Source: Flabesymbios commensalis (Eukaryota; Annelida; Polychaeta; Terebellida; Flabelligeridae). Taken from it: DNA of 64,000 nt. This document shows positions 33,737-45,010 of the stretch, one piece after another (within the stretch, counting starts at the first letter, position 1; every line of letters starts with the position of its first letter). The notes under the pieces are model-generated. The model had not been told where the DNA came from and searched no databases. It saw nothing but the letters and a program-made list of their open reading frames with translations. The stretch is taken from contig OZ024903.1 in assembly GCA_964017125.1 (NCBI GenBank), forward strand, positions 65,556,663-65,620,662. The letters run 5' to 3'. The position numbers and the translations under genes are program-made.

Positions 33737-34732
33737 TAAGGTTCCCCCTCACCAGGGGGAGGCTTTTTTGTCCGTTTTCGTCCGCCGGCATGGCCGCCGC
33801 CTCTCCTGTCACCCTGATATCTACAAAACCGCTTTTTCAATTCATTTGGTGTTCAACATACTGGATACAAGTGTTAATTACTAAGCTACATCAATTTTTC
33901 AGAAAGTTCGGAAAAATATTCGGGTCATGGCGGCCATCTTTAATCTTTTTTCGTCAAATTAGGACCTTGTCACCCTGATATCTACAAAAGTGCTATTTTG
34001 ATTCACTTTATATTCAACATACTGGATGCAAGTATTAATTCCTAGGCTGCTTCAATTTTTCCGAAAGTTCAGGATAATATTCGGGTCATGGCGGCCATCT
34101 TTAATCTTTTTTCGTCAAATTAGGACCTTGTCACCCTGATAAATTCAAAGCCGCTTATCCGATATACTCATTATTCAAATTGTTGCATAGTAGTATAAAT
34201 TCCTAGCCGGCGTCAATTTTTCAGAAAGTTCGGAATAATATCCGGGTCATGGCGGCCATCTTTAATCTTTTTTCGTCAATTTAGGACCTTGTCACCCTGA
34301 TAACTTCAAAGCCACTTATCCAATATGCTCAATATATTCAACATACTGCATAGTAGTAGTATTTCCTAGACTGCAGCAATTTTTCAGAAAGTTCGGGAGA
34401 ATATCCGGGTCGTGGCGGCCATCTTTAATTTTTTTTCGTCAAAATAGAACCTTGTCACCCTGATAACTTCAAAGCTGCTTATTCGATACACTCAAAATTC
34501 AACGTACTGCATGGCTGACACTAATATTAATTCCTAGACTGCATCAATTTTTCAGAAAGTTCGGGAAAATATCCGGGTCATGGTGGCCATTTTTAATCTT
34601 TTGGAGTCAGAATATCACCTAGTCAGCCTAAAGCTGCTAGCCTCTGTCGCATACAATATTACTTAATTGATTATCTGGTAAATTTTCAATTAATGTATAA
34701 CTCTTATTTGAAAAGTGCGAGGGGGAGCCTTC
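33737..34732. mobile_element. TIR element with internal 160-bp tandem units
   Basis: 'aaggttccccctc' on the left and 'gagggggagcctt' on the right form terminal inverted repeats. Inside, 'ttgtcaccctgata' recurs about every 160 bp (33809, 33968, 34131, 34293, 34457), each unit containing 'tcagaaagttcgg' and 'ggtcatggcggccatcttta'. Likely a non-autonomous DNA element with a variable-copy core; no transposase. Confidence 0.6.
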
Positions 34733-35027
34733 TTGGGTGTGTTTACATGGTAAACACTTATATCTAGTTATATTAAAATTACCATTTTTTGGTTATTTTT
34801 TAAACAGAAGAAGCCATATAAAAGCATTGTGCTTTATAGAATGAATAACTCACACGTGTAATAAGCATGATATTCTACGTACAGCACAATTTGTTACATA
34901 AATAATTTACTATTAAACCATTACTATGAAGCCCATACAATTATCTAGGCATTTAATTAGTCAAAGGTTTTATATTGCTAGTGTTTTTTTTCTTTTTGGA
35001 CGACAGAACTAATTAACATACGATTCT
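34733..35027. other. No gene recognised
   Basis: AT-rich linker; nothing recognisable. Confidence 0.35.
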
Positions 35028-35960
35028 AATTAAGCAGCCCTCGCCGAGGTGGGCTGCTTACTGTATTCCACACGGTCCACCGCCGCAGTTATTTGTTTTT
35101 GAAATAGCTACTAATCTATCAACTTCTGCTTCCTCATACTTCACACAGCCATCACATACCACTGGGGAATTGTTTTGGTGACATTTTGATCCCCATATCA
35201 TCAACCCTTTAATTACCACGGCCACTAACGAAGATCTTCTTTGAATTTGGCAAAGATGCTCAGCCAATGACCTGATCTAAGCCAATGACCTGATTAACTT
35301 TTGGGAGCAAACAATTTCAAAATGGCCGTTTAGCGGCTATTTTGAATTTGAGTAATTTTGTGATATTTACGTAACTCAAAAATTGCAAAATAGCCTCGTT
35401 TTGTCTCATTATCTATGAAATCTTGCATGATAGCTGATCTATCAACTTCTGCTTCCTCATACTTTACATAGCCATCACATACCACCAGGAAAGTTTTGGT
35501 GACAGTTTGATTCCAATATAATCAGCCCTTTGATTACTAGGGCCACTGACAAAGTAATACTCGTTAGCGCATTTCCGGAAAAAGGTTCCAGCAGATCTTC
35601 TTTCTATTTGGCAAATATGCACAGCAATGTCAACCAATGACCTGATTAACTTTTGGGAGCAAACGATTTAAAAATGGCCGTTAAGCGGCCATTTTGAATT
35701 TGAGTAATTGTGTGATATTGTCGTAACACAAAAACAAAGCAAAATATAGCACAAAATGTAAGGACTCACACAAGACCACCATGAACAATTTCGCAGAAAT
35801 AAAATTAGAAATGGCCCATTGGCGGTCACTATTAACAGATTTTTCTTATTTTCTCAAAATCTTGCATAATGCCTAAAGCGGTAATATAAAATAAACCTTG
35901 AGAAAATTTGCTGATCTATATCAAATTTAAAATGCCCGACTGGCGATAACGGAGGGCTGC
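35028..35960 (+). repeat. Dispersed repeat in tandem, related to 21325-21840
   Basis: Two partial units: 'ctatcaacttctgcttcctc' occurs near 35118 and 35441, each followed by 'aatggccgttaagcggccat' or close variants. The unit start 'taattaagcag' is present only in the first. Confidence 0.65.
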
Positions 35961-36189
35961 TTTCGTGTTCGTTTCCAAACAACTCTTTCTAGTTATATAT
36001 ACTAAACAGATTAACTGCAAGAAATGGAGCTGCATTTTGCAGTAGAATTATGCCACTTGGACTGAACGATGCTTGGACTAAGAATCTTCCAACGCAAGGC
36101 CCGGCTTCTCCAAATATCTGTGACCTCTGGAGAAGCGGAGCCTTGTGGTGAAAAGATGGGACTAAGTGCAATATTTTAAACAGCGGACG

Positions 36190-36950
36190 TTTCTAGGCCT
36201 CAGCCAAAATTTTGGGGGATGCCTATTGTCGTCATCAGGCGTGCCCGTCAGTCCGTGCGTCCGTCCGTCCGTTCATCCGTACGTCCGCCACTTTTAGCAC
36301 TATAACTTGTTCCGCGTAATTACATTAAACTTCACATACAGGTTAATCATGATTAAAGCTTGACTAATTTCACATTTGACCTTTCTGTGACCTTGACTTT
36401 TTTCCGATCGACAAATTTTCTCGGTAACGCGATTTACTTAACATGTTTTTATGTATCGCAATTATGTGGACAAGATTTAGACAGAAATTAGGACATGGTG
36501 GCCATAATGGCCGATTATCGGCCATTTTTTTAATATGCGTAATATCTAGAAAACCGGACCAGATAGCTAGACTATTACTATAAAACAAAATCTGCAGTTT
36601 CAGGTAGGGATATACATACCATGAAAAATTTCAACTTGATTAAATTCAAAATGGCCGAGAATCGACAAATTTTCTCGTTAACGCGATTCACTCAACATTT
36701 CTTTATGTATCGCCCCAAAATAATGGCCGATTATCGGCCATTATTTTTTTAATATGCGTAATATCTAGAAAACCGACCAGATAGCTAGACCATTGCTATA
36801 GAAAAAAATGTGCAGTTTCATGTAGGGATATACCATGAAAAATTTCAACTTGATCAAATTCAAAATGGCCGACCTGCGGCCACTTACAATGGACAAGTTT
36901 TTCCGTTAAGGCGATTCATGTATTGCTCCAAAATGTATACCATATATCCA
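36190..36950 (+). repeat. Dispersed repeat with 'gtccgtccgtccg' head and tandem body
   Basis: A block rich in 'gtccgtccgtcc' (36245-36290) is followed by two and a half units of about 235-250 bp marked by 'cgacaaattttctcg', 'tatctagaaaaccg' and 'accatgaaaaatttcaactt'. Such 'ccgtccgtccg' blocks are widespread in marine invertebrate genomes; non-coding. Confidence 0.6.
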
Positions 36951-37422
36951 TTTCACTAATATATCGGATGAGTTCGAAATCGGGCAAGATTTGGACAGAA
37001 ACTAGGTCAAAATTTTCAAAGTAAAAATATGAAGAAAATATTATTTTAACATATATAAGCATCAATACAGTTTAGCGATTAAAAAAATATGTTAAAGCTT
37101 TTATGAACGTTACAGGAAAATGGTAAAAACCGAGTTTTACAGTGTCACTTCACCTCCAATATATTGAAATTATGGAAATAAGTGATTTAAATACGAGAAA
37201 ATGGACCGACTTATACGTGGCCACTTATTTTTGCAGAGACACAAGCTTAGTGTACTTGAAAAGATAAACAATAATGATATTTTATCGCTTATTTAATCAC
37301 TTTGGTTACATATTTTTATTACAATATGCAAGAACAATAGAGTATTCTGATGATATTGTAAAGCGTGGTTTGCTTACATAAGGCAATAGTCTAACAGTGA
37401 TGTACAGGAGTGAATGGTTAAT

Positions 37423-37531
37423 CCCAGTATACACAAAACATTTGCATAACATTTATACAATGTTGGACCAACGTCGAAGACGCTGGGCCGACTAGGTATA
37501 AATGTTATGCAAATGTTTTGTGCTTACTGGG
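37423..37531. mobile_element. CAGCAAACAC hairpin MITE with 'aaacatttgcataac' arms
   Basis: 109 bp from 'cccagtatacacaaaac' to 'gttttgtgcttactggg'. Arms pair throughout around 'cgtcgaagacg'. Arm text differs from 28488 but resembles 47818. Confidence 0.85.
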
Positions 37532-37877
37532 AACCGACACACGATCACGCGGCGGCGTTTATAAATATCACATTTCCATCATAATCAACAGTTTGGTGAA
37601 CATATCTTTCCTCAGAATTATTTACAACATTACATCCTAAATGATACTCACCACACTTTCCTCTAAGCATTTCGGCTACTAGGCTATAACAAAATTATTA
37701 TGTGCAATGTATTCAAATGTAAACAGATATAATTGCACATAATTTCAGACGTAAAATTCCCTGTGTTTTCTCTGTGTTAGATATCAATGACCGGCCTCCA
37801 TCAGCCCCTCTAGCCTCGAGAATGCAGAGAACACATGAACAGAATAATTGAGTAAAAATAGGTTCATAAAGGATACT

Positions 37878-38012
37878 TTTTCTGCCACGGCTGTTTTATT
37901 AGCCGTTTAATGCTATTGGGATGTGAAATGACTGTTTAAACATCAAAATTTGTAAATGTTTGGTCTCAAGTTAAACAAGCTAAGTTGAAAATTAACAGGA
38001 TAAGGGTTATAA
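37878..38012 (-). mobile_element. 'Tcaagtggttg' hairpin element, minus strand, hairpin lost
   Basis: On the minus strand, 'taacccttatcctg' at one end and 'aaacggctaataaaacagcc' at the other match the family at 57354. The central hairpin is missing, leaving 'caacttagcttg'. Confidence 0.55.
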
Positions 38013-39640
38013 AGTATACAATAAAGGAAACACTGGATGGCGCTTGGCAGTTGACGAATCAAAATCCATGTTTTAGAATAAAATACGATGTTCAATTGTG
38101 TATGGCATTATTAATTTAATCTCATGTTCTTAGCGTGGTTAGCATTCACCAATTACCATGATTAAGCCGACGACATGAGGTACATATTAGATAGTACATA
38201 TATTATATACATAAGTTATTTTACAGCTATTTTCGTATTGAATAAATTTAAAATTTAAGGGGGAAATTATTTAAGATTTCGTCATATACAATATATTTTG
38301 TTCATGTAAGAATAGGACTATAGAATATGAATTATTTATTATCATATCATATCAGCTTATCACAACAGCAACCTAACAACCGAGAGAAAACAACATCTGT
38401 TAGGCTTACTAAATCTATAGAAGATCATAACTCGATCATATAGTTATAGTATTACCAGGTAAGGTGATTATTTTCTCATCACACTACATAGTATTTCCCA
38501 GAAAAAATTGCTTGGCTATTGTGTCACTGTTTTGTATGTTGGCAAACAAGGCAGCCAAGGTGAAACTAACGTTTCATGTTTGATGAGCGTACAGACATAT
38601 AATAATAACCTATCATCATCGATTTATACGATAATTTTGGGAAATGTAATTCTGTAAGAATTGGGAATAATTTCAGCTACATTATGACTCTGGACGTACT
38701 ATAATGGAGATATGTTCCGAATCCTTGCATAATATACATCTAAGCTGCGTAAACACGGTAACGTAATGTGTAGCATGTCACATGTAATTGAGACACAGTG
38801 ACACTTATATATATAAATATCAATCTGTTGCAATATATACATACATTTCTTAAAATCGAAGACTTAAACAATGCATACACAATAATTACACTACGGAAAG
38901 CTTATTGGCAAATATACAGCTTTATATAGTGTTTATTATATAGGTGTGGCCAGTGTATTTTGTAATTCTTATACATACATAATTCGATATAGCCTGAATG
39001 TCATCATGTGTGATTAAGTGCACAATACATTTTTGTGAAACGCACTTATCTGAGTTAGGCCTACTCTAGGCATAATCATACCAATCTCCTCATTCATTAT
39101 TAACTAAACATTTTTTCAGTGCTGTGCCAATATCCATGACGTCAACCCTTTTTAAAATCTATAAACCATGTGATGATATTTTTTATATCATTTGTATTAC
39201 CGGTACTATTTTAAATGTGTACTACTACTTTAAGCATATTATTCAGCTGCAGATTAATATTTCTCTACATAATCAAATATTACTATTCGTTATTAAGCTG
39301 ATGCTCTTTTTCTTGTCGGGAATAGTTGACTAGCTTGTATGATGTATTGCAACGTCTGCTTTCATCAGAGATACCTGGCATTCATCAACCTGAACTGTAT
39401 GTAGGCCTAATATATAAGTAACGATGTACTTACTAAGATGGGGAATATTATGGTAGCACTGTTCACAACACACACATTTATCATATCACCGGTAAAAATC
39501 TGATATTGTATGTATCCTATTACCATGATTACAAAACGGTACATTTGTGGGAGAGGGCTCTTTTGCAGACATTATATTTATTCAGCATTGTGAATTTCAC
39601 TGGCAACCTACTTATTGGTGGGAATGATTCTGTTTACACT
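38013..39640. other. No gene recognised
   Basis: AT-rich sequence. The last few hundred bases may belong to the 3' UTR of the minus-strand dispanin gene (an AATAAA-type signal is present on the minus strand near 39580), but no end could be fixed. Confidence 0.35.
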
Positions 39641-39642
39641 TC

Positions 39643-39716
39643 CCCGCAAAGCAACAAGGCAGTATCTGCTTACTTGAAAAGTAAGCAGATACTGTCTTTT
39701 GGCTTCGCATGGCAGT
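39643..39716. mobile_element. GCAGTATCTGCTTACTT hairpin, copy 1
   Basis: Left 'gcagtatctgcttactt' and right 'aagtaagcagatactg' pair around a short GAAA-type loop. The outer arms 'gcaaagcaaca' / 'tggcttcgc' are eroded. It lies about 270 bases 3' of the dispanin stop codon on that gene's minus strand, so it is probably in the 3' UTR. Confidence 0.8.
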
Positions 39717-39985
39717 GCAGGAGATGATACATTTGGAATACATGACTGTGAGTGTCACTGTAGTGGGTCCGCTGATGGTTTTTTTCTGTTTTGTAATGGT
39801 GAGTAATGTGGCAAACACAGGACCTGTAACTCCTGAACGAACGCCTGGTCAACGTCTATGGCGTTGGCTGGACGTTGGCCATGGTTTTCACATATTTTCA
39901 CATATTTCACATGATTATATAATGTATATATTACAGTGTGGTCCTCTTCCGGATTTCGAGATATGTGCCTTATCACAGTGAATTT

Positions 39986-40483
39986 TCAGGATTCTTTTTG
40001 TTTCACAGAATACCAGACCACGCCGATGACGATGAATATGGTGGCCAGTATGCCGAGCATGCTGCAGCAGAGTGCTATATTAGCCCTGCGCTCACCTTCA
40101 GTCTTATCACCTTCACGAAATGCCATCTGGGCGTAATAAGCCATGCCTACTGCCAGCAGTCCTATAGGGCAGTTAAAGCACAGCATCACCACAAATGCCA
40201 GAGCCATGTAAGTCTGGTGGGATATTCGCTGGGGTTCTGGCTTCTTGGGTTTCTTTTCTTTCACTGGGGTGGCTTCTTTTGTTGGATACCCACTAGCATC
40301 ATATGTGAGAGGCATAGGTTGTTGTTTACATGGGGAGAAGCTCTCGGCGGCATACCCCGGATAAGGGGGGTAGTCACCCGGGTAGACCTTACCCCCGGTG
40401 CTGGACGGCACATTGCTGTACTTGGGAGCAGGGTGCTGTGGGTAATGGTAATTGTATGGCCCTTGATTCGCAGCCGGATCCAT
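39986..40483 (-). CDS. CD225/dispanin-family membrane protein (PRRT1/SYNDIG-like)
   Basis: 165 residues. Residues 1-90 are rich in Pro, Tyr and Gly (NYHYPQHPAPKYSN, YPGDYPPYPGY), followed by a basic Lys/Pro stretch (about 74-84). Two hydrophobic segments (about 93-118 and 136-159) flank a polar loop; LCFNCPIGLLAVGMAYYA and REGDKTEGERRANIAL fit the CD225 pattern (CxPFGxxA...GDxxxA). Vertebrate relatives (PRRT1, SYNDIG1, IFITM, TMEM91) sit in plasma or endosomal membranes and affect receptor clustering or trafficking; which of these roles applies here cannot be told. The exon begins at 40498 after acceptor 'tatgtctacag', and the frame is open upstream of the chosen ATG, so a farther 5' start in another exon is possible. 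TGA stop at 39986-39988. Confidence 0.85.
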   Translation of the reverse strand: MDPAANQGPYNYHYPQHPAPKYSNVPSSTGGKVYPGDYPPYPGYAAESFSPCKQQPMPLTYDASGYPTKEATPVKEKKPKKPEPQRISHQTYMALAFVVMLCFNCPIGLLAVGMAYYAQMAFREGDKTEGERRANIALCCSMLGILATIFIVIGVVWYSVKQKES

Positions 40484-40498
40484 ACTTCCGTACACCAC
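40484..40498 (-). other. 5' part of dispanin exon before the ATG
   Basis: Fifteen bases (GTGGTGTACGGAAGT) between the splice acceptor and the ATG. The first eight, together with the acceptor, are the sequence multiplied in the adjacent minisatellite. Confidence 0.6.
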
Positions 40499-41040
40499 CT
40501 GTAGACATACAAATATACTGATGTACACCAACAATGGAAAACATATATATCCTAAATGTACACCAGCTGTACACCGCCTGAAGACACAAACAAACATACA
40601 GATCTATACTTATGTACACCTGCTGCATGAACACCACCTGAAGACATAAAAAAACACACACAGATGTATACTGATGTACATCAGCTGTGAACCACCTGAA
40701 GACAGATAAAAACACAGAGGTTTATCTTCATGTACAGCAGCTGTACACCCCAATACAAGAAAAAACATACAGCTAAAAACCTATATGCTGATGCACGTCA
40801 GCTGTACACCACCTGAAGACAGAGTACAGCTCTATATGCATGTATAGGAGCAGATGTACACCATCCTAATTAGACAGGAAACACATACAGATGTATACTG
40901 ATGTACGTCTGCTCTACAACACCTGAAAGCAGAGAAAAAAGAGACAGACAAAGAAAAAACATTATACATACTATAATCTGACGAACAGGAAGATCCATGT
41001 GCCTATTGATGTATACCACCTGTATACCACCTGTAGAAAA
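40499..41040 (-). repeat. Minisatellite carrying copies of a 3' splice site
   Basis: Read on the minus strand, a unit of roughly 55-115 bp containing 'atgtacatcagtatac', 'tgttttt' and 'gtcttcag|gtggtgta' is repeated. Acceptor-like CAG|GTGGTG or close forms occur at about 40500, 40577, 40637, 40694, 40813, 40919 and 41030. The unit nearest the gene ends exactly at the real exon. Unit lengths are irregular. Confidence 0.75.
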
Positions 41041-42944
41041 GACAAAGAAAGGAGGAGTCCGATGTGAATTTGCTTTCTGGCCTCATGGTTTAACTCATAG
41101 CAGTCTGACAGTTTTGAAATTGGACGTATGTGTGGTCTGGTCATTTTTGTGATTTTGTAACATATTATCATACTCCTAATATAACTTTTGAATGATGGCA
41201 TATGTATTTCCCATACACCACAGGAACACACATACAATATATAAGCAGAATACACTTCATTTAACTGACAAATGTGATGTTGCTATGGTAACCGACAGCC
41301 ATTTGAATATGCTAATTAGGTAGTCAAATGTTCGGTAATCTTGTTTAAAATGGAAAAAACGGAGATTCAGGAGTACAAGATTATTATCAATTCACATAAA
41401 ATATATTAAAATACACCACAGACAGTTCGAAGAAGCATTCTATAGGTCTATACACATAATTTAATAGGGTAAATAAGTTATTACCGTGGGATTTAACAAT
41501 CTCTCTAAATTCCAAGAGCGGCATACCATATTTCATATTTTGAGATGACCCAAATTAGAAACGGTTGAAAGCATCGTATTCATCTAATCCTGTAGTTCTA
41601 TTTTTAATTCAGAAACAGTTGTGACGCAGAGACATCACCCAGTTATGTTCTAGGTTCCTCATGATGTGTTTATAGTTGCCCAAGTGATGTCATTTGGTGA
41701 ATGACTAAGCATTATTGCCAAGTCCGAGCTGGGCTCGGACCTAGACTGCAGCGTCATAAATGCCAGGTCCGAGTTAGAACAGTGCTTATGGTCTTCTCAG
41801 CTGATAAACTCCAGCTCGGAGCTACACCCCAAAAATATGTATTTTGGAGCGATTTTCACACTTTAGTTTCCATCTGGATCGGCCACTGACCAGTGTAAGT
41901 AATACATTCGATAAGCTTACTTGTTTTTACTGTGGATAAAATATAAAATAACGTGATTATGAGTTTCTAAATCATATCTGATCCATTATCCTCATCGTCA
42001 TCCAGAAAAAAAACAGATGTATATAAATGTATATAACATCAGAAATGCATAATACAATGCATTTCTAATAACATGTATAAGGAATAAGTTAGTATCCCTA
42101 ACTTAAGATTCATCTGTGAAAAAAATTGTAGGAAGCCAATTTAAACTGATTTGGTGAGTATGGGTGTGGTCAATTACAAAAAAAGTAAGATGGGATATGG
42201 GCTGCGGAAAATATTTTATTAGAGAAAATCTCTAATGGCCGCAGCCGGCACAAATCGCTCCATAACTTTTGAACCATTTGCCACAAAATACTGTGTTAGA
42301 TGTTTTTTTCGACTATTTTTGACATTGAACAATTTTTTGGTTGGTGACGCATTTGCCACTGACGCCAAAATATGTAAAATACCCCCTCCCCCTATTAAGC
42401 GGTTTACAATGCAACGCCAGCCATTACTGTATATTTTGAACTGTTGGGCCCAGCAGGTCGTGTGACCGCTCAAGCGGTAATATATTTGTATAGTAATACC
42501 CTACTAACATCGATGATTTTAAGGATATCGACCTGAAACCGATTTCAACATAATAAAAACAACCGTTACGACCATTTATTGTGTTGATTATACCTTTTTG
42601 TACATTTTGCACATTGTAAATATTTTAATTCAATTATGCAGACTTTTGTGCTGCAATCAGTCAGGTTCAATTCCTATGTATATTTAACTGATAGATGCAT
42701 AAAGCTCAATTCAAAATTATTTTTTAAATAAAAGACGACATAGCATGTGTTCTCTACTGTCCACTGATGCCCTGGCAGTTTGAACATACATGCATTTAAT
42801 TGGCACATGTTCAACGGTCGGGCAACTAACCCATTATTTTCTCAGCAAGCGATTCTTAGACATTCATAAGTATAGGTCTAATTCAAGCTGCAAAATTCGT
42901 TTTACCGACCTTTATATTCAGGGAACAGAAGTAGAGACCGGAGG
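41041..42944. other. No gene recognised
   Basis: AT-rich sequence. 41700-41830 has an imperfect inverted pair around 'gtccgagctgggctcggac'. Presumably 5' intron of the dispanin gene if that gene has an upstream exon. Confidence 0.4.
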
Positions 42945-43140
42945 ATAGCTATGGTTTGCTTCAACACCTTTCTTTGGGCACACCCCTGGACTCCCAAGAA
43001 AGAAATTAAAAATATAACTTTGCAGGTTTCAGTCCTCCTCTCCATCCAGACATTTGCACAACATAATGTAATTGGTAGGCTAAAAAGGACTCGCTAAACT
43101 GAGATACTAATTACATTATCTCGCTCTGAGGCCTTGTAAA
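42945..43140 (+). repeat. Dispersed repeat, shared with 18571-18780
   Basis: Same ordered motifs as the other copy, moderately diverged. A fragment 'gacggtacccgcgctgaaag' of the 'tacgtcag' hairpin family follows at about 43206. Confidence 0.6.
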
Positions 43141-43441
43141 AAAAATACGCCCGTAGAATTTCAAACAGGACAAAATCCGTAGATGACGGAGAAATCTGTT
43201 GAATGACGGTACCCGCGCTGAAAGGGTTACGAATACGGTAATCAACAGGTGGAATAATACAAACTATTTTGAAAAAAAATATCCCTTTTCGACTTGTTTT
43301 GATTCCCGAAAATTCAATAAATCGTCACCAAGTGTGAAGTAGCCTGAAGTAGCCTGAAGTAGCTTGGTAGCCTACTAGTTTTTCCATGTGAATTAAATTC
43401 AGATTTGTCTATAATTACCGGAGAAGGTTGTACTTGTACAG

Positions 43442-43536
43442 GGCGTTTCCAGAAATCGTTCCACGCAGACATGTTGATGAAGAGGCTTCTGAGATGATAC
43501 TGTCAGGACAGGTGATTCTACAGCTACAAGATCCAG
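43442..43536 (+). other. Possible isolated exon
   Basis: An open frame (AFPEIVPRRHVDEEASEMIL...) ends at a consensus donor 'gatccag|gtgagt' at 43537. An acceptor-like 'cttgtacag' precedes it. No partner exon was found on the plus strand, and the function is unknown; it may be an untranslated exon or chance. Confidence 0.25.
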
Positions 43537-44172
43537 GTGAGTCACGATGTCACAGTGGCCTGTCTACCTGTCAGCCCTGCAGAAGACGTGCAGCTGCTGA
43601 TGAATCCTAATCAGCAAAAACCTCCAAATGCCAGCTCTTTAAAATCTCACAGGCTGAATAATCGCTTGGTGGAGATTTGTCTTTAATGTTGGAGATTTGT
43701 CTTTGCAATTATAATATATCAGCACGATAGTCAGACGAGGCCGTGAAACAGTTGATCCGGTCGGTGTGTATGCTCGACTATGACAAATGCCCTCGGTAAT
43801 ATACTTATCTAAGACTCAGAGGCAGAAATCTGACATTTAGTCGTTGACATTGCGCTGGGTCATGCCTGCAAATGTATGACATTGTATATCTCCGCAAATT
43901 TAATTCCAATAATTTAGATCCACTCAGAAAACGACCGGCGTATGTATTTTGTGTATTCGTGTCCCTTCTTGGAATTTATCTTCGTTACAAACGTCTGACA
44001 TAACCACGAGAAAATGTGAACGCGTGTCCCGAAGACAAGAACGTCTATTTTTTCAATAATCTAGCAATAAGAAGGTGAATGTCAGTCCAGGCGAGTTCTA
44101 ATCTATTACCATGGAAACAGTGTTGGCTGGCCGCCGGCTATAGACTAAAGATCAAGTTCATCACAAGAATTA

Positions 44173-44216
44173 AAGAGTTGTATGTGCCACTCTGACAAGT
44201 GGCACATACAACTCTT
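44173..44216. repeat. Perfect 19-bp hairpin
   Basis: AAGAGTTGTATGTGCCACT and its exact inverse are separated by six bases. No relationship to the other hairpin families seen. Confidence 0.85.
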
Positions 44217-44368
44217 CAATACTTGTGTGGCGATTGACATCATTGCTGAGCATCTGCGAGCTGAGATTTGATACGCGATGACGTAGTCTATTCTGAAATC
44301 CTCCATCTTGTTAAGGCGAAAATTAATTATCATAAAGTGCCAATCACGCCTGTAGCCGTTTCGGCCTT

Positions 44369-44476
44369 CCCAGCAAGCACGATACGTCGACCCAATGCTG
44401 TTTCAATGCTGGCCCACCGTCTACGACGTTGGCCCAACATAGAACCAACATTGGGTCAACGTATCGTGTTTGCTGG
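44369..44476. mobile_element. CAGCAAACAC hairpin MITE, intact copy
   Basis: From 'cccagcaagcacgatacg' to 'cgtatcgtgtttgctgg', arms paired around 'gtctacgac'. The outer arm shares 'gataC(a/g)t' with 28488 but the middle differs. Confidence 0.85.
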
Positions 44477-44558
44477 CTTGTCATTTGGTTTTCAAGCAAA
44501 CAATTTGAAGGAGGAATGAGCATTACACTGCTAGATAATTATGACATTTCGTTTTGAA

Positions 44559-44875
44559 ATGAAATGAAATGAATCGGGCTTTAGGCCACCTTTGTGCACA
44601 TATAGGCTTTACTGGACCAGGAGAACCTCCTGAGGATGGGGAGATGATTGAGATGACACTGTCCTCCAGACACAGGATTCGAAATCTGAGCCCTGGCGGT
44701 CTGAGGCCGAGCACGCTACCTCTCGGTCACGGAGGCTCCCCACAATACTGACTTTCACACGTGGATGGGGAAGATACATGTTTTTGTTTCTTTCAAACCA
44801 CCGAGACCGGGAACCGAACCCCGAACTCTGGCGTGAAAGGCAGCGGTGCTAACCACTACCCTAGGGCCCCCGCCC
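44559..44875 (-). mobile_element. Composite tRNA-derived SINE with 16-bp target duplication
   Basis: GACATTTCGTTTTGAA flanks the element at 44543-44558 and 44876-44891. Read on the minus strand it starts with a tRNA-Glu-like head (44871-44799), a linker, then a second tRNA-like module ('gtgaccgagaggtagcg' A-box region and 'tttcgaatcctgtg' B-box region, about 44740-44665), a body with 'cctcaggaggttctcctgg', and a tail of 'atttc' repeats. The body recurs at 49738, 54524 and 60840. The intact duplication suggests one insertion of the whole dimer. Confidence 0.8.
44799..44871 (-). tRNA. tRNA-Glu(UUC)-like SINE head, not a functional tRNA
   Basis: The minus strand reads 'tagtggttagcaccgctgcc', an anticodon-loop-like 'cctttcacg' (anticodon TTC) and 'cggggttcggttcccgg', with A box and B box in place. 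The acceptor stem ends do not pair, and it lies inside a SINE bounded by a target duplication. It is a pol III promoter-bearing pseudo-tRNA. Confidence 0.6.
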
Positions 44876-44920
44876 GACATTTCGTTTTGAATCAAATGCT
44901 ACAAATTATGTAAATAATTT

Positions 44921-45010
44921 TTACCCCGTCGAAGTTGTGGGTCGCGGTAGAGAGACACAACCTAGCGCTTTAAGGGTTAGTGGTCACATAAAAATTATTC
45001 ACGTCATCTG
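44921..45010 (+). mobile_element. Fragment of 'tcaagtggttg' hairpin element
   Basis: 'cgaagttgtgggtcgcggta' then 'gagacacaacct' resembles the hairpin core of the family at 57354, followed by 'aagggtta'. Truncated. Confidence 0.4.

Noticed and set aside
39938-40504. 188-codon plus-strand open frame
   Set aside because: It is the antisense shadow of the dispanin exon, which has a clear domain on the minus strand.
44799-44871. Functional tRNA-Glu gene
   Set aside because: The acceptor stem does not pair, and it lies inside a SINE bounded by a 16-bp target duplication.
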